Source: Pelargonium nanum (Eukaryota > Streptophyta > Magnoliopsida > Geraniales > Geraniaceae). Taken from it: DNA of 30,500 bases. The stretch is from the NCBI GenBank assembly GCA_036897485.1, contig JAYMTF010000766.1, positions 1-30,500 on the forward strand. Direction: 5' to 3'. Shown piece after piece: positions 1-14,959 of this stretch. Position 1 is the stretch's first letter; every line of letters starts with the position of its first letter. Below the pieces are notes generated by a model. That model was not told where the DNA came from, searched no databases, and saw only the letters and a program-made list of their open reading frames with translations. The position numbers and the translations under genes were made by a program.

Positions 1-105
1 ATAATAAATAAATAAATAAATAAAATCAGTTTAATATGTACATATTAAATTTGGTCGAGTTCCTTCGGTAAAACTAAAGGAAAGATGCTGACTTCCTTAT
101 CTTAC

Positions 106-1573
106 CATTAGGGGAATATATACTGAGATGAATTGGAACACTAGAAATTTGTTTGGAGCGGCCAGTCTCTCGATCAGTCTCATCTGAAATCTCCTTTCTC
201 ACAGCAGCTACACATTAACAAGGAATTTACAATGTCATATGGAAAATAAAATTTACAAATATGTGCGTAGTAAAAGCAAGCATCCTCAAGTACATAACTT
301 AAGCACAAGATAGTGCCTACATACGTAAAAAATAAAATAAAATAGGAAGACAATAAACATACCAAAATCAGTGAACCTTTTTCTTGGGAGATGAAGGAAC
401 TCCGCATATTCCCTGCTGCCTTCATCAAGCTTATGGAGCTGAAGGACAAGGGGACGCCTAGTAACAATTCCTGCATATATTTCATAAATGTCAAAATTAA
501 ATTTCTTAGCCAGAAATACCATGATGAGCCTGTCAAGAGTTACCAGATCCACGAGGTAGGAAATCTTTGCCAACAATGCTCTCCAACACTGAAGACTTCC
601 CTGAGCTCTGAAACAGATAAAGAAACATACAATTCTTGGCTAAGGCATTTAAAACAAATAAGAGTTAAACCTTAAAATAACATGTATATCTAACATAGTG
701 GGCATACTGTCATGAATTCATATCAGTGAATATTTCAAGAGTTGTCTATAATGCACAAATTAAGAATATAATCTCAGGTTTCCAAAATTTATTTAATTCT
801 TTGGATTTATCTTAGATCAGATGCGTGCAATTCTGAGAGACTCTTTGAAACTAATGCAATAACAGTAGTATGTAATAAACTGATCTGTAAAATGAATTCC
901 CAACTCTCTGGTATGACATTGCAAATCAGACAAGAACCCTAAGCAATTCAAAGCCATATAACAATATCTTTAATCTATCTTCATCAATGAAGCATTAGTA
1001 ACTGATAATTTCCAAGCAAAGGAGAGCATCTAAGTAAGAATAATAGTTATAATTGCTTTATATGACTGTATAGCTCATATACTTTCAATACGCATGTCCC
1101 AATGCTGCTATCTTAAGCTTTAAATACAAAATTCATTTGATATCTCATATAAGATCTCCAGTATCCAAACTGATTAGCAGTACTTAACAGATTTTGATGC
1201 CATTATCATTTTGATGATTTTCAGAAACGACTACCTAACTTTCAGAATTTCAAGCAACTGCAAAGACAGCAGCTGGACTCCACAAAAATCCAGACATTTA
1301 TTCACCGAATCACGGACAAAGACCTTACACGGTACAGTTCAAATGAAAATCCAACAGAATCTTTAGCGCATCACAGCTCAGATCACATACAAAGCATAGC
1401 TCAGATAGCAATTGAAGTACAGGAAGAGAAATTAGAGGACATACCTGGCCACCGACGACGGCGATAGCCGGCAAGGAATCCCAAAGAGTAGGCAAGGCAC
1501 TGGTATCGCCGTGGTCGCCGAGAGCCGTACAAGCTCTTTGGATTTTGTTGACTAGAGAGATCAAGTTCTCCAT
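106..1573 (-). CDS. DRP1A: Dynamin-related protein 1 (DRP1A-type), 5' part, cut by window edge
   Basis: Large GTPase that constricts membranes; plant DRP1 acts at the cell plate and in clathrin-mediated endocytosis (family knowledge). Four coding exons are visible: 1445-1573, 544-607, 363-470 and 106-207. All have GT-AG borders and matching phases, giving 134 residues that begin [20 protein letters not shown]. The GTPase P-loop GGQSSGKS is divided by the first intron (GGQ in exon 1, SSGKSS in exon 2). Switch-region residues [12 protein letters not shown] follow in exon 3, and exon 4 ends at LSIYSPN. The start ATG at 1573 gives exactly the family's N-terminus. Intron 1 is 837 bp with nothing else recognised in it. 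The rest of the GTPase domain, the middle domain and the GED lie beyond position 1. The N-terminus matches my memory of Arabidopsis DRP1A more closely than DRP1C/E; the paralogue call is less certain than the family. Confidence 0.93.
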
Positions 1574-2030
1574 TAGTCGAGAGATATATCAGAGCAGCGA
1601 CAGTGGCGGCGGATTCAGATCTTCAGGATCTGATTGTGAAATTCGTGCGGCTGTGAGATCTATACGGAAGGAGAGATGTGGCGGCAACGAAGAGAGGGAG
1701 AGGATATGGGTGGGTCGCGTTTGTTTGGAGCTAAAGAGAGAAGGCAAGTTCTGGACTTGGGTTTTACTTATGTCTAAATTTGGTTGAATGCTTTTCTGTT
1801 GAATTGTTTTGAATTTTTGAAATTGAAATGAAATCGGAACTGTGGTTGGTTGAAATGAAACGACCCGGTTCCTGACCTGACACCTGCAACTTGGACATCC
1901 TAACCAGTTATTTACGTTACAACTTGATACATTTCCGTTAGAGAGCCGTTTGGAAGCGCATTGTTACATGTATGTGTTTTTTCTCGTGTACACAAATAAC
2001 TTCTTAATCTATGTACTACTCAACTCTTTT

Positions 2031-2142
2031 GTCCATATGAGATCGTTGAATTGTCATAATTCAATACACTATAGATTATATTGATTGTCCGTATGAGATC
2101 GTTGAATTGTCATAATTCATTACATTAGAGAATATATTAATG
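2031..2142. repeat. Two-copy tandem duplication, 56-bp unit
   Basis: The units 2031-2086 and 2087-2142 share the core GAGATCGTTGAATTGTCATA and differ at only a few positions, mostly near their right ends. No open frame runs through them. Confidence 0.85.
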
Positions 2143-2430
2143 GACATGTCATATTTAGTGTTTAAGTATAAATTGAGATTGGACAAGAGGCACAATGCAA
2201 CATAATCATCAAGTCATCGTATCGTTGTGCTGCCTAACTTGGTGTGATATAAAATTTAGCAATTTTTAGGGATTTTTAAAAAGGTTGAGATTAGTTATCG
2301 AGTTTGTGGAACCTAATGATGAAATAATATCGTTAGAGAATTTCAAATGAAAGCGCGCTGAATATGAGATCAAACCATCGAGAGCATTTAAACAACCGTT
2401 CACAATGACAGAAAGAGGCTAGTAGGAACT

Positions 2431-2582
2431 TGAATGACTTGTTCAGCAGCCAAAAACTCCCTGGATCAATTACTTGGCATATATATTTTGGAACTTTAAA
2501 TTGATTTGAATTTCTTGTTCAGCAGCCGAAAACTCTCCGGATCAATGACTTGGCCAATATATTTTGGAACTTTTCAATTGAG
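2431..2582. repeat. Two-copy tandem duplication, about 76-bp unit
   Basis: The copies start at 2431 and 2507. Both contain CTTGTTCAGCAGCC, then GGATCAAT, then ATATTTTGGAACTTT. They differ by scattered substitutions and small indels, so this is an older duplication than the 56-bp one nearby. Confidence 0.8.
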
Positions 2583-3473
2583 GTGGCTCAATGAGTTGGG
2601 CTATTTATGGCCTTATAAGAAGCAGGCCATTCAAGTTGTATGGGCTATTTCATGATTTATAAGGCTACAATGTTATGATTTGATGACTTTTCTCTCATTA
2701 CATCTATATGCTTTTTGTCCCAGATCATGTAATGATATACGTATGAATTAAAATACGTCAAGTATGATCCTAAATGTGCGCGATGTGTTAATTAACGAGA
2801 CATGATATATCAATTTCTTTAATTATATGTTTTTAAAATTGATGCCCCACGTTAAAAGTTCATGAGGGTGGTAGTTATCCGTTATGAACAGGATAGGAGA
2901 TCTCTGCTTGAGCGAGTAACAAAAAGGGGAAATGAGAAGAGTTTTTATATGCATTGACGAAGAATTGACACTCTTCCCCTTGTACCAATTCCTAACTGTC
3001 AATTATCACAATTTGAAATCTGTCCACGTTTCATCAATCATTGCTAATAAACCAACCTCACATGTTTTTTCACGTTACTGATGGCTCAGAACAGCTTAAG
3101 CAAGCCAATCCAGCAAATAATATGATTTAAAAAAGCAACAAATAACTCAATAATACTATAATGCTGTTAAGTAGCTACAAGCATCATCAATGATAAGCAA
3201 TTCAAGAAAAGAAACAAAGATTCGGAGACAAATTAAGATTCTATAAATATAATTTTTACCATCACAATTAGAGTTCGTCGCCCACTAATCACATTCGTCT
3301 TCTACTTAATCACAACCCAAAGCATAAATGGGTTGCTTCTTCACCTAAAATGGTATATCACTGCACAAATTATAAGCCTATAAACCCCACCGGCATAGTT
3401 TATATAAATACCTAATTTTCAAACACCAAATAATAACATATAGACCATTTATAATTTATAATTTCAATTTCAG

Positions 3474-6809
<3,336 letters not shown>

Positions 6810-6952
6810 GGCCTGAAACCGAATCGAAGCGCCGGGAATTGTTGCAGAGAACGGCGCTGGAAAAATGGAGTCTTGAGGAAGTAAAAAATGGTTTTACTTT
6901 TGTGAGATGGAAACGGAAGGAAACGTGGGAGGAGAGAGACGGTTGGGTTTTA

Positions 6953-6959
6953 ATTTATA
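6953..6959 (-). promoter_or_regulatory. TATA box of the UGE gene
   Basis: On the minus strand this reads TATAAAT, followed by ATG-free leader. It sits about 145 bp before the start codon, which would place transcription start near 6920-6930 and give a 5' UTR of about 110 bp. Inferred from position only. Confidence 0.5.
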
Positions 6960-7569
6960 GGGTCGGATCAGTTATTTTTATTTATTATTTATGGAAAAAT
7001 AAAGATTTTGTCTACAGTTAATAGCCGAGGAACCGGAACGGACACGTGTCCTGATTTGCGGTGGTGTGATCTACATTCGATGACCTAACTGTATTTTTTG
7101 CCGCCGACGTGTTATGGTAAAGTCCCTACCTCGTTGGGCTCGGACTTTTTTTGTTTTTTGTTTTCATGGTTCGGTTTATTACAGTTGAATTGACCAAATT
7201 GCCCTTCGTCTAGTCAATTTCTTGTCTTTTCTCTATTCTATTATTATGTGCTCATATGATTTTTTTATTTTTATTATCTTAGGATGGTTCAGTGGAATTA
7301 TAGTCTGTCTTGACTTGAGTGACTCTTTATTTTATTTTGGAAGATATTTATTGTTTTTTTATTGTAATTATTTTGTTACTAATAGCATGAGAATTGAAGA
7401 ACATTTTAGGATGGACATGAAGACAAGAAACAGCTTGGACCCAAGTGGGGAGGAATAGACCACAACTAACTATGGTGTGTCCAAGTCATTGGTGTTAATG
7501 CCACTAATTAATAATTTATGTATATGAACTCCCAAATTGACAATAACTAATTTAATGGCAAGTTCATAA

Positions 7570-7612
7570 AGTATAAAGTGAGTTTTTTTTTAAACCAAGT
7601 ATAAAGTGAGTT
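7570..7612. repeat. 15-bp direct repeat flanking a T-run
   Basis: AGTATAAAGTGAGTT occurs at 7570-7584 and again at 7598-7612, separated by 13 bp that start with a T-run. It may be replication slippage or the scar of a small insertion; the sequence does not decide. Confidence 0.6.
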
Positions 7613-7929
7613 AAGTGCCAATTAATTTCATAAACAATTACTAATTACACAATGTTTTATTATATAGAGTGGGTGTGGAATTAGCATGACTAAGTATCAA
7701 ATTGAATGATAAAGATACCATCTCATTTTGATTGAAGAATGATAAAAGTTTTGGATTTGAGATGGGTCATGATAATTTAACTATGGACATTGCACTCCAA
7801 GTCAATTCAAATTCGAATTAGGGTTATTATAAAACTAAAATTAAAGTATAAATTTTGAATGATTGTCGTTTTGTAAATCAGGTGGCTCATGAGTTAATAG
7901 ATTGTCTGATTTCTTTTCAGATGGAAGGT

Positions 7930-8034
7930 TTTATATTGTATAGTTCTATTGATTTAATATGAAGAATTATTTCATTTTTTTCAAATAAAAAAAAACTATT
8001 GCTTGAATATAATTTACAAACTATACCATATAAA
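7930..8034. repeat. Short inverted-repeat (MITE-like) element, about 105 bp
   Basis: The left arm TTTATATTGTATAGTT (7930-7945) pairs with the right arm AACTATACCATATAAA (8019-8034) at 15 of 16 positions across a 73-bp AT-rich interior. Size and shape suit a degraded miniature inverted-repeat element, but no clear target-site duplication is seen and the AT-richness raises the odds of chance. Confidence 0.35.
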
Positions 8035-8781
8035 CTAATACAATTTTCGATGTAAAATTATACCAACCCAAATAATTTTGTTGTAATTCATTATTCATTG
8101 AGGGTCCATGGATGTTGAGGAACTCATCTTTGTTGGTAATTGATGGTTGAAATACGAAGGATTGAAACATGTAAGGGCTAACTTGTCATTTCCCATACAT
8201 AATCTAAGGTTTGGGCGTAAAATCAAATCATATTTATTTTGCTAATAAATTGTAGGATATGCTTTAAGTTAGCGATCAACACACGGCTCTGTCCATCTCA
8301 AGCCTTAATTTGATTCATTCTCATCACCCTTGTCACTTTATTTTTGTTTTCAAATAAATTCTTGCCCTTTTCCTCATGGAAGTGTTGTGTTGATCACGGA
8401 AAAGCATGCACTGCCTTTTCGTCAATGTACAGAAACGGAAAAGAGAACCCCAAAAACAAGCCATCAACAAAGAATAATAAAAAGTTCAATTTCAAAGAGA
8501 GAAAAATAAATAAATAAATAGTTTCATTTACTAATAAACAATTGTCATTTCACCTTTTTGGTAAACGATTAGCTCATGCATTGCCATAAATTATGCACTA
8601 CTTATTTGGATAACTTATAGTTACATCATAGTGTTGAAAAAAATACTTCTCTAATACACCTAATCCCTTTACCTTTATCTCATTATCTGTAGTCGGTCCA
8701 CTAAAAATTGGATCAAATGAGCTGTTGGTTTGGCTCAAATACACAGTAGCCAAGTGTACTTTTCTCCAGCTTATAATATAA

Positions 8782-8798
8782 ATATATATATATATATA
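8782..8798. repeat. TA microsatellite
   Basis: An uninterrupted AT/TA dinucleotide run in the UGE to plastid-protein gap. Likely polymorphic; no function is implied. Confidence 0.9.
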
Positions 8799-9622
8799 GG
8801 GTGGGTCCACCTTATTTTTCTTTTCCTACTATAGTGGAAGAGTTCCAACCACCACCACAATACACAAAGTTCATGTGCTCTAAAGACACTGCTACTCACA
8901 AGATACTTCTTTAAGTTGACAGGTATTTATTCATATTCTTTGGGCGGTGGGCAAAAATAACACCCAAATAAAACTAATAAATAAAAGAGGACTTTTAATA
9001 TAATTTTCTTTAAACAATTGGAAAATTTGTAATTCAGTGGCCACCAAGGTTGATGGGCCTAAAATAGGAGTTGGTCTCATCATGAAGAACAATGGGCCAG
9101 CCCCTTTAAACACTTGGATCCATATAGTTATAGGTCAGTCAACAGACAGTTGCAATTTTGGCAACATCACATGGTGGTGGCCCCCAGGTTCTGTGCATTC
9201 TAGTTTTACCACCACCAGAACAGCAAAGTTTTGGTAATAAAATAAGCATGAGCCAGCTCAAAGAACATCATTTTTTAGTGTTCCAGACATCATGGAAGTA
9301 GCAAACACAAATCATTGCTCCAGCAAAACAGAAGAGAAGAGAAGAGAGACAATTATATACACATCTCCTTTGTGATTTGAAATACCGAATGGTTAAGCAT
9401 TGTTACCTATGACTCGATCAATTGCTATTTTGATGGTTATATATGCGTACCAGCGTACGATTCTAGCAATGTGGGGTAAGAGCCCGTGAATATGGATCCT
9501 GCCCCTGGATTGACCATCTTGATTCTTGACAGATAGTTTAGAGTGGGGACATGATTGCAGCACATGTAAAGTGATGCAGAACTGTCTAAAGGAGAAAATG
9601 AGAAAACTTGGCTCAAACTAGT

Positions 9623-12600
9623 TCACAAGTCAGATGTGTGAACCTGTTCTCTGGCTTTGGGTTCGGATCTGAGCAGCCTCTCTGCTTCATCGTTTGCTTC
9701 AACTTGGATTCTCCATCTCTGCACGAAACAATCAATGACTATTAGATTAAATGTTCTCAAAACAAAAATGAATGGATAACAGTCATAACCACACAAAGGG
9801 TAAATATGAGACTAGTAATATTCAGCTTCCTCCATCTCCAGCACTACAGGATTTACTCACAAGCCTGCCATATTCCACTTCACTCACTGACCCATCCCCA
9901 ACCGACAGAGAAGATGCTAATTATGAATATGTTATCAAGGAAATAAATAAACCACCACCTACGCTACAGTGATTTTTAATTCCATTACCAAAACATAACA
10001 TCAAATCTTTAACTCCTCATCTCAGATAAAGCAAGTTATATTTTAGTTTGGCTGAATACAAATGAGTTATAGTAAAACATTCTTGATCAACCGATTCCAT
10101 GTTCGATTACTTCCATTGAAAAGAAAGAAAAAAAAAAAAGGCTTCCAAGTTATGTACACTTGCCTCTTGAAGATTTTCTAATTCCACGAGTTGCTGTATC
10201 TGTTCAGCAATACTTACCTGAAAATTGAATAATATTACACTGTAAGATCCACGCCTGTGCAGAAATATATAACCAAGATGCACATACCACATTGCTTGCT
10301 GCTTCAGCAGCAAGAACATCAGAATCCATTTCGACCTCAATTTCAATCATCGAAGCAATCTGAAGAAAAAAATGGTTGCATCACTAATAATATTAGCCTG
10401 TGGTAATTCATGGTACAAGAAACTGAAGATTTTCTTCTTTTGGGGGGGTCTGCTAAGTCGTTTCTTGTCGTGCAGAAAACATACCCTTGCAAAGCCGTCA
10501 ATTAGCTCAATACGACCCTTGAGGGACTTTCGCAAGCCTTCTTTGACTCTTCGAACTTTACTCCTCCGAGCACTATAAACAAATAAGGGCTGTCTTAGAC
10601 AAGTGAATCCCAAATCTCCAATAAAAGGTAAAAATGACATGTATACAATCCAGCCTTCATACTAGAGTAAGAATGAAGTACTAGACATGTATAGAGGGCT
10701 TCACCGATAAGAAGGTTCTCCAATGGCAAAAATTTTGTTCTCCAGTTGGCACATCCTAGCCAACATCCAAATCTACACAAGAAACACAGTTTTCACACGT
10801 AAATTTAAACCACTTAAGTATATTCCATCACTCAAAGTAAAAAAATTGAATCATTTTTTTTTCTCAGCTTAGGTCCACCAAAATGCAAAGTCTAAGTTTA
10901 AACTTTTAATGATCCACGAAGATCTAAGAGGCACACCTCAGAAAGGGTAACTAGTTATGTAGTTGAATTCCAGAGACGCATACCTCTTTTTCAGCTGCTT
11001 CTTTTAGGCTATTGATGCGAGACTGGAGTACATCATATTGAGACAAAAGCTGCTGCTTAATGGCAATTACCTCCACCGATTTCTCAGGAAGCTGGCAACA
11101 GCAAAAAACAATCATATGAATACTCATTCAACACTCTTTAGGAAATTCAGAGGTAGTGCCAAGATAAAAGAGAATACATACCTTATTTAATTGGGGTAAA
11201 ACCAAATTGTTTAAAGTGGCTCCAACAGCAACAGATGAAACTGCAGCAACTGAGATTAACTCTGGCAAGCCAGCGTCAATAACTTTAGAGATAGCATCTC
11301 CAGACGCCAGAACAGCAAGAAGTGGCAAGAGGATGGAAGGTCTAAGAAAGGAGTTTTCATCTTTTACAGGGGCTCGTAGTAGCTGTGACTCCCGATCATC
11401 TTTGTGGTTGGTCAGGTACATAGGCTCTGAAGGATTGAAGTTGGGGATCTTCGTACTAAACTTAAAGGGGCCCACCTCTCTATGAACATTTGATGGAGCT
11501 GCTAAAGTAATGGTTACCCTTTCTCCTTCTTGTGCTGGCAGATCAACTGTTTCAGTAGCAAATCTGTGTGTACGTGCCATACCAGAAGGGGTCCTCACCT
11601 GAATAGTATAAATTGACAGTGGCGGATATCATCAATTTCTTTCCACTGTTTCAGGGCCTATTCTTTGGTTATATTAGATGACTTCAGCAAAAAAATTCTA
11701 AAGGAGGAAGGCCAAAATAATATATAAACATAAATATCTAAATTAATAGAAAACATATCCTTTTTCTTGTTGAATTAGTAGAATACATGCATAACCATCT
11801 ACATCTAGAAACACAAGACAAGTTACACACCAGCAACAAAAAGAGTCATTAGTATTAAGAAAAAGAAGAGCAGGTCTAATAAATGAGCTTACAGTTCTAC
11901 GGGGATACAGGATCAAGTGATGGCATAGTTTTTAGGTAAGATATAGAATAATAGCGTACAGATTTGGATGAAGACTCTTGTACAGTAACATTGTCAAAGG
12001 ACTAAACATGAAAACAATATTGTTAAAGAAGACAGTTTGGATGAAAAATAAGAGTAAGAAATCTATACCACAACGGAGTGAACAGCAGCGGGAATGCTTT
12101 GCTCTAAAATTTGCAAGAATTTTAGCCCCCTTTTCCATGCTGGAATATTGCTGCGTTCGGCAGGAGGAGATCCTTAGCAAAAGTGAATATACCAGGATCA
12201 ACATCATACACAAATAGTGTGTCATCATCAACAAAAAAAGATGAGGTACAAAATATTAGTTTTATTTCACTATGGAGTATGTGAAAAGAATAAATTACAT
12301 AAAAATAATACTAAAAAGAACGAAAATTGTATTAGCCTTTAATGCAAATGAGTTACAGAAACATATCAAACAGATCGTGAATGCTCTCCTATTCATTCCA
12401 AACTATCATGAGAACAAGCAGAAACTAAAGTGATCCAATATCAGGCCCACTGGGAAGATTCCATATAAAATAGAATGGTGGATAAAAGTAGAACAGAGAA
12501 CAAATAGAAGTAATCTAACCTGATTTCTTCGGATTCAATACTAACAATACTGCCAGAAACAAGCTCATACTGATAGCGGCACTTGGCACAAGATACAATC

Positions 12601-14698
12601 TGCAGCAGAAACATTGTCTATGTTAGAATATAACATAATTATAAATAGGTGATACTAAGAAAGTTTAGATAAGCTTTTTTGAAGCCATTAGTGATTTGGT
12701 TCATCAAAACTAAATGTCTCTAAGAATCAGACACTATCATTCCATGAGATGGCTTGGTCAGGATCCCAGTAAAAAAATCTTGTAATTTAACATAAGAATC
12801 TAGTCCGAGTCTAGAAAATCAAAATGATAATTCTTTTCATAGACTCAATTTAACACGGAGAACAGCCCTTGTTAATACATGAAATTTCACATAATAGAGA
12901 AAGGTCGACACATGATTTTCTGAAATTTTAAATGTGATTACAATTATCTTTGTTCACTGATTAATTCAAATAGTGTACGACACAGGACAAGAAGGAAACA
13001 GACATCTCGAGTCCATACTTTGCTAGACAGGAGCAGTATGAGAGAAGCTTGTTAGGATAAGAGCGATGAAGATTCAACCAAAAAAAATTAAACAAGGACA
13101 TTTTCCATACATGGACTCTATATTTGCTTGTCAACATTAATGTTGGGAATCTTGAAACCAAATTACATGCGTTACGGTACAATTCAGTTGAGATATATTG
13201 CTAACCAAAGGTATTGTAAAATTTTCCTTCATTTTTCTTCTTCATTTTGTGAAACTAGACTAAGGAGAACCAAACTAATGGAAGGTTCGACTCCTCTCAT
13301 TTTTAGGTGGAAGTGATCCAACCCATTTTCCGAGACAGAATAAAACCAGATGGGAATAAAACATTGTCTACGCACCTGAAGACCATGTTGAGGTTGCGCA
13401 ACCGCAACAGCTACAATGCAACTTGGACATTTTACGACCTTTCCAAAAGGGACCTGCAAAACATCTAGAAAATTACCAAGCTATACTGTATACTACCTGC
13501 TAAGAATGATCCTGAAAGGAATAATACACTGAATTGCATCAACCAAAGATAAACAAGAGTACCTCCTCACCAGGAGAAACTCCCAATTGGCATATATCAG
13601 CTATCATCCTCAGAGCATCTGAAACCCTCAATGACGCTGCAAGACCCTGAACTATTATGGTGTAAACATGCACATCTGGCCTGGACCACTTCCATCTATC
13701 AACAAGAGGGCCACTTTCACTAATACCTTCAAACATGTCAGTTGTAAACAATATCAATGCAATAGAAGTCATTCATGAAGACAACTGGAGGAAGCCTAAA
13801 CATCAAACATTTAACTGGAAATTCTTGTGAATGTGATAGCCTAAGTTGAGTAGATACTTCAATCAAATTGGTATCTGTACGAACTATTACGGGTCATAAG
13901 TCTAACCCAATCCAATCCGAAAGAGAAAAAAACAACTCTATATGCAAAGCAACCTTCTGGTTCGTCCTCATTTGTATGTACGAGTAATTCCTAACTACTT
14001 TAATCGACATGATTACAATAGATAATGCAATTTTCAGCTCTAACAATTCATCTTCTTAAATATTTATAGCACAGAAGTCCAACAGCAGTAACAATCCCCA
14101 TTTATTCACTGATAGCACAAAATGTAAGGTTTCATTTTTTTAAAAAATTCTTCAATCAAACAAGTAGATGCAGCAGTTTCATCTTTCGCAATCATTAAAA
14201 TTCATAGTACAAGCTCTCACTGAAATTAGGCACTGTACCTTGATCGAAACTTGAACGCATAGCATAGAAAACTGAGAGAGCCAACTCGGTATTGTTCCGA
14301 TCAAGCGCCGCAGCTATGATAGTGCAGCAATCTGAGGTGCTCACAACACCGCCATTTTTCTGAGACATCTCAGCGATCACCTCGAGTGCTTCATCTGCAC
14401 TTTTAGCGGTCGAAACTCTACCGAGAAGCTCCTCGTCCAACAGCAACTCCGGGACCGAATCCGCCGCCAGTTCGTTTTCACTCTCCCCCGCCGAAGCTCT
14501 GGCAGTGGCGAGCGGCTTCGACGCGAGGGAGAGACTTAGGTTTTTGTAGGTGGCGGAGGGTGCAAATTTGGAGCTCAAAAGCAGAGAAAAGAGAGCGGTA
14601 CTGTTGGTGTGGTTAGAAGAAAAAGACATTTCAGTGAGTTTGAAGGATAGGTGTGGAGAGAGGCGAGAGAGCCATGGAGAGCCCAAGTTTAGAGTCAT
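9623..14698 (-). CDS. Probable plastid protein: PPR-like part, zinc ribbon, hydrophobic segments, C-terminal coiled coil
   Basis: I do not recognise a named family. Twelve exons with consistent phases encode 588 residues: 14239-14698, 13563-13726, 13376-13453, 12520-12599, 12069-12150, 11182-11598, 10984-11091, 10705-10772, 10485-10572, 10288-10359, 10164-10217 and 9623-9718. Residues 1-70 are Ser/Leu/Ala-rich with few acids, like a chloroplast transit peptide. Residues about 98-208 contain PPR-like helices; the clearest runs from PDVHVYTIIVQGLAASLRV to GVSPGEE. Cys217/Cys220 and Cys238/Cys241 (CPSC, CAKC) form a zinc-ribbon pattern. Residues 374-394 and 399-420 are hydrophobic and may contact a membrane. 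From 428 to the end it is charged and helical, probably coiled coil. Intron 11 starts with GC instead of GT. The first ATG of the leader (14698) was chosen; Met24 at 14629 is the alternative. Plastid location and RNA or protein binding are inferences. Confidence 0.88.
10162..10163 (-). promoter_or_regulatory. Non-canonical GC 5' splice site
   Basis: Exon 11 of the plastid-protein gene ends GAG and the intron begins GCAAGT, with acceptor TGCAG before 9718. Apart from the C it matches the donor consensus perfectly, as expected of GC-AG introns, which need strong pairing elsewhere. Using it joins the frame LENLQE to RWRIQ with no shift. Confidence 0.8.
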
Positions 14699-14852
14699 TT
14701 GGGAAGACGGAACAGAGAGCAGAGAACTGTAGAATGTAGCAGCACAGCACTCGATGGGATTGGGAACGAAAGGCTACTAATTTACGAGGGAAGAGACAAG
14801 AGAGGAGGGTGATGGGTTCATGTGGCCTAATCTGCAGCGTTGATAGCGAGGA

Positions 14853-14860
14853 TAAATATA
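14853..14860 (-). promoter_or_regulatory. Possible TATA box of the plastid-protein gene
   Basis: The minus strand reads TATATTTA, about 155 bp before the start codon at 14698, just beyond the T-run that ends the upstream tRNA gene. Position alone supports it. If transcription starts near 14825, one short upstream frame (14 codons, ending at 14777) could be in the leader. Confidence 0.35.
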
Positions 14861-14862
14861 GT

Positions 14863-14882
14863 AAAAAAAAATATTCAAAAAA
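14863..14882 (-). terminator. RNA polymerase III terminator of tRNA-Ala
   Basis: Read on the minus strand, a run of six T (14882-14877) begins five bases past the tRNA 3' end, followed by a nine-T run (14871-14863). Four or more T is a typical Pol III stop, so the second run is a back-up. Confidence 0.85.
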
Positions 14883-14887
14883 GAATT

Positions 14888-14959
14888 GGAGGTGCGGGGA
14901 ATCGAACCCCGTGCCTCTCGCATGCGAAGCGAGCGCTCTACCATATGAGCTACACCCCC
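14888..14959 (-). tRNA. trnA-CGC: tRNA-Ala (anticodon CGC)
   Basis: The 72-nt minus-strand sequence folds as a full cloverleaf. The acceptor stem is GGGGGTG with CACCTCC, the D arm GCTC/GAGC, the anticodon stem CTCGC/GCGAG with loop TTCGCAT, the variable loop AGGCA, and the T arm CGGGG/CCCCG with loop TTCGATT. The third acceptor pair is G-U, the identity mark of tRNA-Ala, agreeing with anticodon CGC (codon GCG). The internal promoters are present: A box TAGCTCATATGG and B box GGTTCGATTCC. No CCA is encoded and there is no intron, as expected for a nuclear gene. It reads toward the plastid-protein gene, about 190 bp upstream of its start codon. Confidence 0.97.

Larger units (their letters stand above)
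1574..3473. other. Gene-free stretch between DRP1A and UGE
   Basis: Holds the DRP1A promoter and 5' UTR next to 1574 and the UGE 3' UTR next to 3473. The middle is AT-rich with stops in all frames, and contains the two small tandem duplications listed separately. No coding exon or RNA gene was recognised. Confidence 0.7.
6960..9622. other. Gene-free AT-rich stretch between UGE promoter and the plastid-protein gene
   Basis: About 2.7 kb with only short open frames lacking recognisable protein features or splice partners. The right end (roughly 9300-9622) should contain the 3' UTR of the minus-strand gene ending at 9623. Inside are a short direct repeat, a small inverted-repeat element and a TA microsatellite, listed separately. 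Confidence 0.65.

Noticed and set aside
9037-9237. Plus-strand 66-codon frame starting MATKVDGPK
   Set aside because: No domain, no splice partners and repetitive composition; not enough to call a gene.
11207-11485. Plus-strand 92-codon frame
   Set aside because: Antisense shadow of exon 6 of the plastid-protein gene.
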